DNA of 64,000 nt from Phaeodactylum tricornutum CCAP 1055/1 (taxonomy: Eukaryota; Bacillariophyta; Bacillariophyceae; Surirellales; Neidiaceae): the NCBI RefSeq assembly GCF_000150955.2, contig NC_011673.1:124001-188000 (forward strand). Direction: 5' to 3'. A program made the translations under genes and the position numbers. Positions 41,007-51,800 of the stretch are shown here, in pieces. The notes beneath the pieces were generated by a model. The model did not search any database. It was not told the DNA's origin and saw only the letters and a program-made list of their open reading frames with translations. How positions within the stretch are numbered: the stretch's first letter is position 1; each line of letters begins with the position of its first letter.

Positions 41007-43214
41007 CTACTTCAATGGAGGCGTGCCGACGCCCGCACGGGCCTGTCGCTGTTGCGCCTCTCGTTGCCGTTGTTTTTGTGCACTCCGTGCTTTCACTTCT
41101 AGATAAAACGATTCGTATTTCTTTAGGGCGGCATCCTTCCTTTTGCTCTCTTCCTTTTCTTTTTGCAAATCGGCCGTAAGTTTCCGGATGAGGCCTTCTT
41201 GTTGCTGCACCGTTTCCGAATTGGCGGTCTTTCCGAACTCGCTCGCTAATACTGGATTCAGGCCGTGACTCGTTTGGCCTTTGCGAAATCTCTCCAGAGT
41301 CTCTTTCAACTTGTCGAACCGTAATCGGTATTCCTCCTTAAAGTGCTGCATCTGTTGCTTGACCACCTTGGCCTCCGTCCGTGCCGCTTCGGCACCTTCC
41401 ACTTCCCTCATCAATACCGCGTTTTCGTCCCCCAATGCTTTCAAAGAATCCATCAATCGCATGAGCTGTTTCGTGTTGGCTGGTTGGTTCCCTGACGGAG
41501 ATACCGCGTCCGTAGAAGGTCCCCCACCCATACCACTGGCCAGGGAAACAACGGATGATGTAAGCACTTGGGACGCCGCCACAGAACTACCCCACCAACT
41601 CGATTCCAAGCTCTGGTTTTTGCTGAAAGGAGGACCTGGTGGAGGTACTGTAGATACATGTGTTGCCGGTCGGGTAACCGACGCTTCCAACCTCGTTTGG
41701 ACGCGATTGGCGCGGGCGCGAGCGGTGGAGGCACCAACCGCCGGTCGATTCGGGACAGCGCGAGGAGCGGGCGCCGGGTTTCGAGTGGACGACGACAGAC
41801 TATGATACTGTGATCCGGGCGGGATCACCATGAAACTTCCGTCGATCATGGAGCTTTTCATTCGGTTCTGGGTACGGGTATCCAGGGATGCAATGGAATT
41901 ACCCAGTTCCAAAGCCATATCCATATTTTTCAACTCGCGTTCAAGCTCCAACATTTCGTCTACCGGATTGTGTTCGCTAGAGGAGTCATTCACAGCCGCG
42001 TTGTCGTTTGCGGCAGCCAGTTGGCTAGAATCTTTGTTCGATGCGCTGCCCAAGAACACCGAATCCGAAATATCGGCTTCACGCCTATTGTTCAAGGCTC
42101 CGCGTACCGTGGCTCGTAAGCGGTCCGTTTGTGAATCCAAAGTGTCGCTGTTGGGTCTATTCGTGCGGGACAAACTCGGCCTTAGTTTTACGGCACGCTT
42201 CAGGGCCAACGCCGACCTGGCCTGTGTTTGACTCAACAATAATAATGAATGGGTCATGGATGCTGTGTGTTTGAAAGTAAGCAGAGAAAGCCGCATACGA
42301 ACCCCAATGGGTGAGATCAACACTTGTACACTTGTTGCGTTTGCTGATATACTGCACTGTGGTCTCCACGTACCGTTGCTTCCTTGAATACGGCCAGCGG
42401 CCTCCCGAAAGAGTTTGGCGGCCGTTGCATGCGCGTCGAGTGCTTCTTGTAGATTGCCGCGTCGTTTGGCTTGGATCGCTTGTGCAGCGGCTCGATTGGC
42501 TTGTTCCGACAAAACGACAAAGTCTTCGGCCGTGGAATCGTCCGCCCACGGTGTACCACTTATGAGTGCGGCGAGAATATCTCCTCGTTCCGGTCCACGC
42601 CGGTCCGAAGTGGGATGGGGATCGGACCGGTCGTCGTCTTCTTCGGTTCCGGTCGAAAGTAATATGTCGACTTCGTCCGCATCCGTGTCCCACACGTTGA
42701 CGTACGTAAAGTCAATGACTTCTTCTTCTTCCTGTTGGTCGTTGGCACGGTGAGCGTCGATTGCGTATCCGCGGTGATTCTGGTTGTCGTTGTGTTTGGC
42801 GTGCGGTATCTCGGTGGTGGGCCCCCGCAGACCCAATTGCGAGAGGACGGAACCAATGGAACCCAGACGATGCGACGTCGGTTCCACGTTCGGTACCGAA
42901 AGGTCCGCCGGAGTCGCGAGTAGTAGATGATCCTCAAAATCGTCACGACGGTCACGTGCCGGAGCAGTCGTCAGAGGAGCGTCGGAAGTACCAGTACCAA
43001 GAGTGACCGGATCCGCCGCATCCGTCCCCGTATCATTCGTATAAGCGGTTGTCGCGCGTTCCACATTATCCGCACTGTCTTCCGAATTGGGCAAGAGACT
43101 GCCTTGCGAAGAAGCTGTAACTAGAGAGGAATCGTCCGCCCCGAGTCCGATTGAATTCTCGAGCTGCTGGGAGCTCTGGGTCGAAGTGGAATCCACGACG
43201 AACGGGAGATCCAT
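41007..43214 (-). CDS. NRBF2/Atg38-like protein with MIT domain and coiled coil
   Basis: Exons 43214-42374 and 42262-41007 (intron of 111 nt, donor GTACGT, acceptor ACACACAG) give 698 residues. Splicing joins GRIQGSN to ASMTHSLLLL, restoring an MIT-type three-helix bundle at about residues 235-310 (LSEQANRAAAQAIQAKRRGN, LQEALDAHATAAKLFREAA, then ARSALALKRAVK). A long Ser-rich low-complexity middle follows, and the C-terminal 150 residues form a coiled coil starting at LMRLMDSLKALGDENAVLMR. This MIT plus coiled-coil order matches NRBF2 and yeast Atg38, which bridge the autophagy PI3-kinase complex I. The match is by motif and layout only; another MIT protein is possible. The N-terminal 230 residues are acidic and disordered. 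The intron is open in frame. Confidence 0.7.
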   Translation of the reverse strand: MDLPFVVDSTSTQSSQQLENSIGLGADDSSLVTASSQGSLLPNSEDSADNVERATTAYTNDTGTDAADPVTLGTGTSDAPLTTAPARDRRDDFEDHLLLATPADLSVPNVEPTSHRLGSIGSVLSQLGLRGPTTEIPHAKHNDNQNHRGYAIDAHRANDQQEEEEVIDFTYVNVWDTDADEVDILLSTGTEEDDDRSDPHPTSDRRGPERGDILAALISGTPWADDSTAEDFVVLSEQANRAAAQAIQAKRRGNLQEALDAHATAAKLFREAAGRIQGSNGTWRPQCSISANATSVQVLISPIGVRMRLSLLTFKHTASMTHSLLLLSQTQARSALALKRAVKLRPSLSRTNRPNSDTLDSQTDRLRATVRGALNNRREADISDSVFLGSASNKDSSQLAAANDNAAVNDSSSEHNPVDEMLELERELKNMDMALELGNSIASLDTRTQNRMKSSMIDGSFMVIPPGSQYHSLSSSTRNPAPAPRAVPNRPAVGASTARARANRVQTRLEASVTRPATHVSTVPPPGPPFSKNQSLESSWWGSSVAASQVLTSSVVSLASGMGGGPSTDAVSPSGNQPANTKQLMRLMDSLKALGDENAVLMREVEGAEAARTEAKVVKQQMQHFKEEYRLRFDKLKETLERFRKGQTSHGLNPVLASEFGKTANSETVQQQEGLIRKLTADLQKEKEESKRKDAALKKYESFYLEVKARSAQKQRQREAQQRQARAGVGTPPLK

Positions 43215-43940
43215 GGGATTGACTGTGACTGCGCGTTACGAAGGAATGTGGTAAGTTGGTACTGTAAGGAATGGAAAAACAATAAATAATGAATGGAGTA
43301 AAGAGGTCTACTCTAGAAAGAGGGAAAAGGATGTGTACAGAGCAAATGGGCAACGCATGGCAAGGCAGGAAGAGAAACGGACACGAGTTGGCAAGGTGTG
43401 ACTGGGAACGATGCTTGACTGCCGGTATGTAGTACTACTGTTCGAGGGTTCCATCATGGTGGCTGTAGCTCTGTAGAGCGGAGGATACCTTGTGCGAACT
43501 TGGACGGGTTATCGAACTCGCGCCAACCGGACGATGCCCTCGCCTCGTGTGACACGAGACCCCGGCATGTCAGTATTTCCAACAGGGTTTGGGTCTGTCC
43601 ATCCATCCATCCATTTTACTGTCACGCCGGACGACAGTTAGACCAGAACTCGGTCGAATCCGACAACCCAATCCGGTTCGGGCACGGAACGAAGCAGGCG
43701 GAACGTGTCCTGCGGTAGCGTTCCCATTCACCGGCGGGAGTCTCTTGTTGTTCCTCCTCTCGTCTTTCTTCTTCGCCAGCGTTTGCTCACCGTCAAAGCA
43801 CTATCCATACCGTCTAGCGTTGCCGACTAGGCAAAGGGTTCGACCTTACAGTGAGAGGCGTAGCGTAGAGATCTGCAGATATCGCGCACACGCACACCAA
43901 CGACACCAACAACCACACTCGCCAAAGTTCCCACAGCAGC
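43215..43940. other. Divergent promoter region
   Basis: Contains a short CATC run at about 43600-43616. The large plus-strand frame from 43589 overlaps the next gene in another frame and is considered a shadow. Confidence 0.35.
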
Positions 43941-44843
43941 ATGCGAGTAGTGTGGATCCAGCCGCGCTGGCTACTGATAAGTACGCTAGTGATGGGCATC
44001 AGTTGTCGCGTATTAACGACGACCGCATTCCGGGATATGTCCGTACCGCCGCGACCTCGTTCGTGGTCACGATTGGCGGCCGACCAGACCATCCGGATTG
44101 CGGGTCAGGGATTCGGGGACGGCCAAGCACCCGCAAAAACGTACGGTCAGGAAGCTTCGTTGCCGATCCGGGACATGACGGATACGCACGAGGCCATGTC
44201 CGCCTTCTTTGCCTCTCGTGAAGAGTGGCTCCCGCTCTTCCGGACCATGGCGACCGACGCGACGTGCGAGGCTCGCACCTTTCTCGGGAAGCAGCCGCTA
44301 GAAACGGAATCGGACGAGGCGACCGTGTCGTCGGCATCGACCCCTTGGCGCACGCTGCCGGCCATTCCCGACGATCCTCAAGATAAGTCCTACTTGGCGG
44401 AGTTCTTGGACGCCATGCACCAATCACTACTCGCCATTCCGACGACAGAGTCGCGGGGCGAAGAAGAAGACGAGAACGATGTACAGTTTTTGGAAGAAGG
44501 GCGTCGCATGCTCGCGATTAATCGCTTCCACGTTCTTCGGGAAGACCTCGACGGTTCCGTGGAGAGTTACGATGCCCTCTTTTCCACCTGCTGGAGTGAA
44601 GTGCGTCACCTCAGTGCGAGTGAGGAAGAGCACACGGGGTCGATCATTCTGGTGCCGGGATACCAACTTCCCGAACTCCGACGCTTTACCGATATGAATC
44701 TACTGCGTCCGCTGGAATGGCTAGGCGTCAGTGCCGACTTTGAAGTTGTTTCTATGCAACGAGGCAGTCCCGCGATTCGACTGCTTTACAAATTGAACGA
44801 CATGCCCGAAGATCACGACACCGAAGAACAAGGAGAGGACTAA
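43941..44843 (+). CDS. Hypothetical protein with plastid-type presequence
   Basis: 300 residues, single exon. It starts with MRVVWIQPRWLLISTLVMGI, a signal-peptide-like stretch, followed by VLTTTAFRDMS. The Ala-Phe there resembles the diatom plastid cleavage motif, so plastid import is likely. The rest is acidic and soluble. One long helix-rich part contains SYLAEFLDAMHQSLLAIP, and the C-terminal part reads GSIILVPGYQLPELRRFTD and PLEWLGVSADFEVVSMQRG. No enzyme motif was recognised and the function is unknown. Base composition is like that of its neighbours. Confidence 0.75.
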   Translation: MRVVWIQPRWLLISTLVMGISCRVLTTTAFRDMSVPPRPRSWSRLAADQTIRIAGQGFGDGQAPAKTYGQEASLPIRDMTDTHEAMSAFFASREEWLPLFRTMATDATCEARTFLGKQPLETESDEATVSSASTPWRTLPAIPDDPQDKSYLAEFLDAMHQSLLAIPTTESRGEEEDENDVQFLEEGRRMLAINRFHVLREDLDGSVESYDALFSTCWSEVRHLSASEEEHTGSIILVPGYQLPELRRFTDMNLLRPLEWLGVSADFEVVSMQRGSPAIRLLYKLNDMPEDHDTEEQGED

Positions 44844-44941
44844 CGGTAAGCATCATGACCATAAAGACTATCTTCTAGACTAACCGTAAGCTCCGTGATT
44901 CACCTTTGCATGGTCTTGTCCATCATAACTTTGAAAGAGCC

Positions 44942-44974
<33 letters not shown>

Positions 44975-45331
44975 TCCTAGCCCTCAAGAGTGGCGAGAAC
45001 TAGCGTGACCGAGTCCCCTACAATGCTAGGTGTTTACCTTCATCGGTAGGGTTGCGTTGCGCTCGGCAGCAGATTTCGGCACCTTTTGTTGACCTGCCGG
45101 CGTTCGTTATATCAAAGGTATATAGGGCTTCGGACAGTCTTGTTCGAAACGAATGCGTGTCGGCGCGCCAAATCTCGAACGCGGCTTGGGGACGATGGTG
45201 CCTTTTGGGAAGGTTGCCGCACTCGAAGTAGCCGTCGTCGTCGTCGAGGTCCAACACGTCTCCCATCCTTCCCGGAGTCGTACGGAATTATTACCACCAC
45301 CGCAACTCCTTCATCATCATCCCAAAGAAAG
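44844..45331. other. Intergenic sequence with AT microsatellite
   Basis: Between two plus-strand genes. Apart from the AT repeat at 44946-44970, nothing is recognised. Confidence 0.35.
44946..44970. repeat. (AT)n microsatellite
   Basis: An uninterrupted AT dinucleotide run of about 25 bp, 100 bp downstream of the hypothetical plastid gene. Confidence 0.95.
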
Positions 45332-46190
45332 ATGGCGGGTTCCAAACGCATGAGCGCGGACGAAAAGCGTCAAGTGATTCTGGACATTTACCACCGCACC
45401 AAACAAGTCTTTACCGAAAAGGAAATTGTAACGCTCGCTGCCAAGGCGGGAGTCAACGCCAACACGTGAGTTCGTCGTTGTTGTTGTTGTAATAGTTGTT
45501 GAAGTGTTGGATGTAACCATGTTTAATGCTGTTGCTGTCGCACACGTTTCCTCACGAATCTCTTTTAACATTACCTACCATTCTAGCATTCTCGACGTGA
45601 ATAATAGTTTGATTGACGACGGTCTGGTCGACAAGGAAAAGATTGGCGGTTCCAACTACTTTTGGTCGTTTCCCGCCAAGAAGGATCGTCTGGTGCAGTT
45701 GCAGCACCAACAGAATCTCCAAGCCGTCGAGTTGCTCCAATCGCAAGTCCGTGACGCCACCGTGGCATTGGCGGAGGCCCAACGCGGTCGGGAGGACGTG
45801 GATGGTGTCCGTGTGGAGCAACTGCAGCGCCTCGACGCTCTGGGACGGGAACGCGGACGACTAGTCACGGAACTGGCGGAGCTGCAAGAGAACGATCCCC
45901 AGGCATTGGCCGATCTGGAACACGAACTCCAACTCGTCACCGCCGCGGCACACCGCTGGACGGACAATATCTTCAACTGCAAGGCGTACTTGATTAAGAA
46001 ACGTGGCATGGACAAGAAGGAAGTCCACCGCGTTTTGGGCATTACGGGAACGTTTGATTGTGAGTTGTTATAGTTGTTTATATGTATGATGTGGTGTGCT
46101 GTTGTGTCTGTTGTCGTTGTGTCTGTACTGGAACTGACACCCGGTGTGATGTTTTTCGTGGCAGATCCCGAAGACAAGATTCCGAAATAG
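45332..46190 (+). CDS. MND1: Meiotic nuclear division protein 1 (MND1)
   Basis: Exons 45332-45465, 45587-46059 and 46165-46190 give 210 residues, the normal family length. Introns are GTGAGT...TTCTAG and GTGAGT...GTGGCAG. The N-terminal winged-helix region reads MSADEKRQVILDIYHRTKQV, then LVDKEKIGGSNYFWSFPAKK, which is the strongly conserved MND1 signature. A long coiled coil follows, then AAHRWTDNIFNCKAYLIKKR near the C-terminus, again a family hallmark, and the short last exon ends YPEDKIPK. MND1 works with HOP2 to stimulate RAD51/DMC1 strand invasion, mostly in meiosis. HOP2 is not in this window. Confidence 0.95.
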
Positions 46191-47108
46191 CATCCGCAAC
46201 GGGGAAAAGTGTCTTGGGTTGACACCCGACCTCATTCCGTTGCGGGTGGAGTGGGCAATGAATCTCTACCCTGTCGATCCCTCCGCGACGATCCTTGTCG
46301 GGTCGTCGCGGACTAGATGAGATTGGATCCGACCCGTGCGGCGGCGAGTACGGCAAAGTGTTGATTTGGTAGAGCATAGGTAGGTGTGGTACCGACCTAC
46401 CAACCTACCTACCTATTTTACCGGACCACCAATTGAATAATTGGTTGATTGAGTTGTCTATGTACCGTAACTAACCACTACGATACCTACCATACCTAGT
46501 TCTCGATCACCGTTTACCCTTTTTTCTATACATCCATCGGGGCAGGGTTTGGTGCTACACACATAGGTACTCTACAGTGCCTGTGTGCCTCTCTGCTAGC
46601 TCATGTACAGCGTCGTCCCACGGACTCCCTTTCCCATCTGGATGGTTCCGTGGTTGTGTCTCGGTTGCCGTCGTAGAAACCCGGATCTAATAGAAGAACC
46701 GAAATTCTGTCACGTCAGGTTCAAGTTGCTACGTCATCAGACCCAAGAATCCCCTGTCGTCTACGGTAGTTGTTACTGCTTTCTACCGTGTGGGAACTGT
46801 CTCGGTACTGACGGGCTCGACTCCTTCGAGAGAGAGAGAGTCGCTTGTGGACGGATGACGAAGTCGTTCGTTCCACCAACGACGGGGGTACAACTGTCTC
46901 CACTTGCTGACGGTGGTGAATTGGCCCATCGTCCCAGACTCTTTGGTGTGTGTGTTCCAACATCTTATTCATAGTGGGATAGTGCTGAATCTTTCCTTAC
47001 CTTGCCGTCCATTCCTTATCGTCGTCACACAGCAGCAGCAACAGGAACGACAACGACCCTATCTATATTGCGTGCCTAACTAACTAACTACTTACCGCAA
47101 TTCGAGAA
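46191..47108. other. Intergenic sequence
   Basis: About 0.9 kb. A CCTA-type tetranucleotide run with nearby inverted GGTA copies occurs at 46376-46425. Short frames at 46603-46974 have no support. Probably the promoter and leader of the sigma-factor gene. Confidence 0.35.
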
Positions 47109-48707
47109 ATGCGACACTCTGGCATGGTTCGTGCTCGCCCCGACTCGTCCCGACGACCTTCCGCACGACTGTGTCTTTCTCTCTTGCTCTGGTCGACGGG
47201 TCGTACGTCTCCCGGTGCCGAGGCCTGGACGACCGCGTCTAGTTCCACTCGCCACGGGACCGTCCGATCCGCCCGAGCGTCATCGAGTGTCGTGGAAAGT
47301 CCCGACGTTCCACAGCAGTCCGTGTCGTCGATTCCCACAGCGTTACCCTCGTTGTCCACCATTCGTCGTCGACGAAGGCAAACTCCATCGTCTTACAAAC
47401 CCTACGCGTCGTCGTACCAAGGGTCCTTGTCCGATCGACTCTTGATGGATCACGAGATTCTCACCCGCGACGAAGAACTCGCTCTGGGCAACGCCGTACA
47501 ACGTGCACAAGCCGTGCGTCGCGGCATCGAGCAACTCGGGCTCACCACTGCGTCGGCACTTTCACCCGACGCCGCTCTACGGGACGACCCGTACCTACCC
47601 TACAACGATTACGAATCGTACGCGGCGGACGCTGCCGTTCCCACCGCCGCGAACATCCCGTCGCCCCTCGAACGACAAGCGCAACGTTCACTCTTGCCCA
47701 ACGAAGGACGCGTGGATCGGGACGATCGCGACAATATCCTCACCGAACTCGTACGACTCTCCGATGACGATATTCGCTTGCATCTCGGGATTGCGGGCGG
47801 ACGCGCCCAAGTGCGCTCCATTCTACTCGACGGCGCCCTGGCAAGGGATACCCTCATCGCGAGTAACGTACGACTCGTCGTTAGTATCGCCAAGAAGTGG
47901 GCCAAGAACGCACACAAGGCGGCGCGGGAAAGTATGCAGTCCATTTACAGCGGAGGATGGAATCGACCCAGTCTGGACGAAGCCGTACAGGAAGGCATCC
48001 TGGGATTGGCCAAGGCCGCCGACCGCTACGATCCCGAACGTGGATTGCGATTCGCCACCTACGCCACTTACTGGGTCACCAATTCCGTACGCTTCTGCTT
48101 CCAAACCGCATCCACCGGATGTTTGCGGGTACCGGTAGGATTCCATGACACCAAGACCAAATTCAAACGACTCGTCAAGGAATACTACGACGAATTCGGT
48201 GACGCACCGGGAATCGACGATTTGGCCGAACAAATGGGCTTGACCCGGCCCCGGCTGGAAGTGATTCTCCGATCCACCCGGCCCCTGGTATCCATCGACG
48301 CCCCCTTGCGCACCGGCGCCGTCACACAGGCCGGCAAGGCGGGCAACGACGTCTCACAAACCAACCTCCTGCTGGCCGACTTGCTCACGGACGAACAAGC
48401 CCTGCCACCGGAAGATTTGGTCGAACTCTCCTTTCTGCGACAGAATCTGGAAAACGCCATGGCCACCGAGCTGGCACCCCACGAACGCGACGTCCTGCGC
48501 TTGCGACTCGGACTCGACGACGGTGTCACCCGCACCGCACGACAAGTCGCCGAGGAATGCGGCAACGCACTCACCGTGGCCGAAGTACGATCCACCGAAC
48601 GACGCGCCTTTCAGAAACTCCGATCCCCCCAGGCCCTCGCCAACTATCAACTACTCGCCTACCTCGACTTTGCCGGAGTGGACCGCGACACCCTCCGCGT
48701 GCGTTAG
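47109..48707 (+). CDS. Plastid sigma-70 RNA polymerase factor
   Basis: 532 residues, single exon. The first 90 residues are basic and Ser-rich with a hydrophobic patch (ARLCLSLLLWSTG), consistent with a bipartite plastid presequence. Region 1.2 is recognisable in LMDHEILTRDEELALGNAVQ. Region 2 has LIASNVRLVVSIAKKW, then EAVQEGILGLAKAADRYDPE and RGLRFATYATYWVTNSVRF, the promoter-melting helices. Region 3 is KFKRLVKEYYDEFGDAPG and following. Region 4 has ELAPHERDVLRLRLGLDDG and a helix-turn-helix ending VAEVRSTERRAFQKLRSP. Nuclear sigma factors direct the plastid-encoded polymerase to its promoters. An insertion of about 100 residues separates regions 1.2 and 2. Confidence 0.93.
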   Translation: MRHSGMVRARPDSSRRPSARLCLSLLLWSTGRTSPGAEAWTTASSSTRHGTVRSARASSSVVESPDVPQQSVSSIPTALPSLSTIRRRRRQTPSSYKPYASSYQGSLSDRLLMDHEILTRDEELALGNAVQRAQAVRRGIEQLGLTTASALSPDAALRDDPYLPYNDYESYAADAAVPTAANIPSPLERQAQRSLLPNEGRVDRDDRDNILTELVRLSDDDIRLHLGIAGGRAQVRSILLDGALARDTLIASNVRLVVSIAKKWAKNAHKAARESMQSIYSGGWNRPSLDEAVQEGILGLAKAADRYDPERGLRFATYATYWVTNSVRFCFQTASTGCLRVPVGFHDTKTKFKRLVKEYYDEFGDAPGIDDLAEQMGLTRPRLEVILRSTRPLVSIDAPLRTGAVTQAGKAGNDVSQTNLLLADLLTDEQALPPEDLVELSFLRQNLENAMATELAPHERDVLRLRLGLDDGVTRTARQVAEECGNALTVAEVRSTERRAFQKLRSPQALANYQLLAYLDFAGVDRDTLRVR

Positions 48708-48871
48708 CACGCATGCACACACACACCTATATGTACACACACCCTAGTAGAGGTAGACGAGATTGTAAAATTCCAAAATAGGAAACGTGTTGTGTGAACA
48801 CTATGACCGCTTTTTACGTACTTTCCCTGTTTCAATCCTTGCCGTGGACCCTACATACCATACAATCTGTG

Positions 48872-51800
48872 TTAAACCCGATGGATCACGTCCTGTACTT
48901 CGGCCAACAGGTCACGCAGTCCATTTTCGGCTTCCACCTTATCCGCATCGATGCGACCTACCATTTTCATCACGTCCGCCGCTCCCGGATTGGACTGCGA
49001 GTCACATAGTAACCACAGACACTGGACGTGAAACCGGGCAACGCTACCGGTGGGTTGAGGCCGCGTGTGGTCGAGCTCGAATTGGTCAATAATTTGGGCT
49101 GCCAGTTCCCGAGCCGCGGCACGACTCCGAAACACCGCCGTCAACGCGGACCCCACACATCCCTCGGGTACGGACCACAGCTCCCCCAAGGAATCGGGTA
49201 GTCGATCACTCACTTGGGTTTGGAGACGGACCAATTGCTCCGCGGCAGCCTCCAGGACACAGGCGATTGTTTGGGTAACCGTCGTTCCCGTGGCCTTCCC
49301 ACGACTCGTAGCCAATGCCGAAATTGTTGTGCGGATAGGCGACGGTTCTTCACCCGCATCTTGCGGTTCGGGAAACGATAGCAACAGCTGCTTGAGAAGA
49401 GAAAAGTTTCCCGACGTTTTGCAGAGTTGTGATGCCAATCGAGTGAACGAGGTCAGGAGCTGATTCAACGTGTCGTCGACAACATTGCTCGAAAAAACTG
49501 TGCACCAACTGACCGCCGCGGTAGCAATTTCGCTGGCACCGGATCCTCCCACTGCCAGCCATTCCGAAAGTATAACGCAAGAAGACTGGAGGAGAGAGAC
49601 TGCGAAATCCTTCGCGACGTGCTTCGAGACAAAGGTATTTTCGACCGTCCTTGGAGTTTCGATAGTGTTGTCCAGTCGGTTGGGTGTATGATTCCGATTG
49701 GCACGGCGTCTAGCGGGCCCCGTTGGGATAGGAGACAGTGGAAAACTTACGAAGCTTTTTTCCAAAGCAATCTGTGATAAGTTTGGGTCGTCGAATGGTC
49801 CGTCGCCCTGGAGGGTAAAGGCTGGGACAACCTTGTGGGTTGTCCAAGCAACAAGGCGCTGAGCCTCGGGACTAAATTTGACCGTGTTTTGGGAAACGGC
49901 TTCTTTGTGCAAAGCGAACCGACCATAAGCTTCGCAAACCTGCAGAATATAGTCAATTTCCTCGTCAATCACCGATTGTGCATAGGTCTGCGAAGATGTA
50001 GAGAGGGGTTAGTTCAGGGCCTATACAAAGACTAGTTTGAGTCCGCCGCTACCTTACCGGATCAGCACTCAACAGACGTTCGGCGTGTCTCGTCCCCCGC
50101 TCCAATGCCTTTTCCAGTACGCTGCACGCAGTCTCAGACGAGAGAAGAGCTTCGCGTGCCGCGATACTGCTAGGATCGGAGCCACGTAAGATATCTCCCA
50201 GAACGCTCAGTGCGACACGGGAAGGCAAGGATGGTACGACTAATTCTTTGTTTGCCTTGGATAGACGACCACTGCGTCGCTTCTTATTGTCCGACGAAGG
50301 GGACGAGAAAGCTAGTTCGTGTTGACTCTCAAATGCTGCTTCGATGGATTGGGCCAAGGAAGGGGCGACTTCTTCGGTCATATCCCACAAGCATAGTAGA
50401 GCGATGTGTGCCGACACCTTTTTCCGAGGAACGCTGGGAGTGTCCGGTTCCGAAAGCGACGCAAGGATTTCCGAAATGTGCGGCACGAGCCCTTTGACAG
50501 CTTTTGATGGTAGGCGGCCTGCTGATCTCAGTACAGCTGCGCAGATCCTATAGCAGTCTTCCTGGACACTGCCAAGCTCTTCTCCGTTACCTTCATCCTC
50601 CGATACAGCCATTTGCTCGTAGAAGTTGAGAACGCTGGTGAGGCCGGATCCCGAAAATGCATTTACCAGATAGTCGTTCGTGCATTCGTTTTCGGATTTG
50701 TTGAGCTGCCCCTCGATCGATTGCCACAGGGTGCAAATAGTTTCCGCCAGACCTGCCATGAGCGCCGTATTCGTAGCGGAAAGAAGTGACGCATCGGACG
50801 GATCTTCGTCCTCCTCCGTCTGTTGCTTTCCGTATCGACGACGTTTGCGTCCCTGATCGATATCGACCGCATTCACTTGTTTTTCTTCTTCGGCTTGCAC
50901 CGAGGAATGGAGACATCGCAACAGTACGGCTGCTAGCTTGGCCACCGCTGGAACCGGGAAATAGTCAGCCAAGTTGGCGTAGAAGACAGCCGCCGCCGCT
51001 GGGTCTGTCGAGAGAAAGGAAATAGTACGTTCCATCTGATCCATAGCTGACACTCCTTCTCCCTGGGGAAAGTATGAATTCATCATGAGTGCCGTCAAGG
51101 ACGATGCCACCGAACTGGTGGGGTTCGAGCGACCTTCATCGGCAAGTCTAGCTTTCAGGTGATCGACCGGAACAACGTGATAGTACTTGATACCGGGAAT
51201 CTTTTTGATGCGGAGCAACATTCGGACCGCGGCCAAACGCACTTTTTCAACCTTGTCGTGGATTAAATTGCCAAGTGCAGGCAACAACGTCCGCAGGACC
51301 GCGTGTGACTGTGTTGCGTCCAACAAAAGACTGACCGCAGTGAGAGCCCCGGCACGGACCGCCGCGGAAGAAGTGTCGGAGGCATGCTCAGCCACAATAT
51401 CTATAAATTCGAGGCATTGAATGTTAGATCAGATCGTGTACGCTGGGTGAGCAACCAAAGTGCAGTGATACGTACGATTCAATAGACTTCGAATTTCGGT
51501 GGCTGGAATTGTGTCCCAGTATGTTGAAAGGATCGTGGTCGTTGCGATGGATGCCGCAACACGGACTCGAGCATCCCGATCCTGCAAAACCGTCTTGAGG
51601 CACGCAACAGCCTTGTGAATCGCTTTTTCAGTCTGGGTGTGTGAGGGTTCTTGAAGGGGAAAGACCTCGGCGAGAATGGTGGTAGCATGGACGCGGACCA
51701 GTGCGTTGGCGCTGGAAAGAGACCGCCAAAGAATTGGACCATACATACGATGCAACAAGGTTTCTACGTCGGCATTTTTCTTCGCGTCGTGAAAGGGTTC

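Noticed and set aside
43589-44221. 210-codon plus-strand frame before the hypothetical plastid gene
   Set aside because: It overlaps 43941-44843 in another frame and is Arg/Pro/His-rich, typical of a shadow frame.
49706-49750. GTAAGT in exon 3 of CAP-G2 as an extra intron
   Set aside because: The nearest AG would give an intron of about 40 nt, and the unspliced frame continues sensibly, so it is left as exon.
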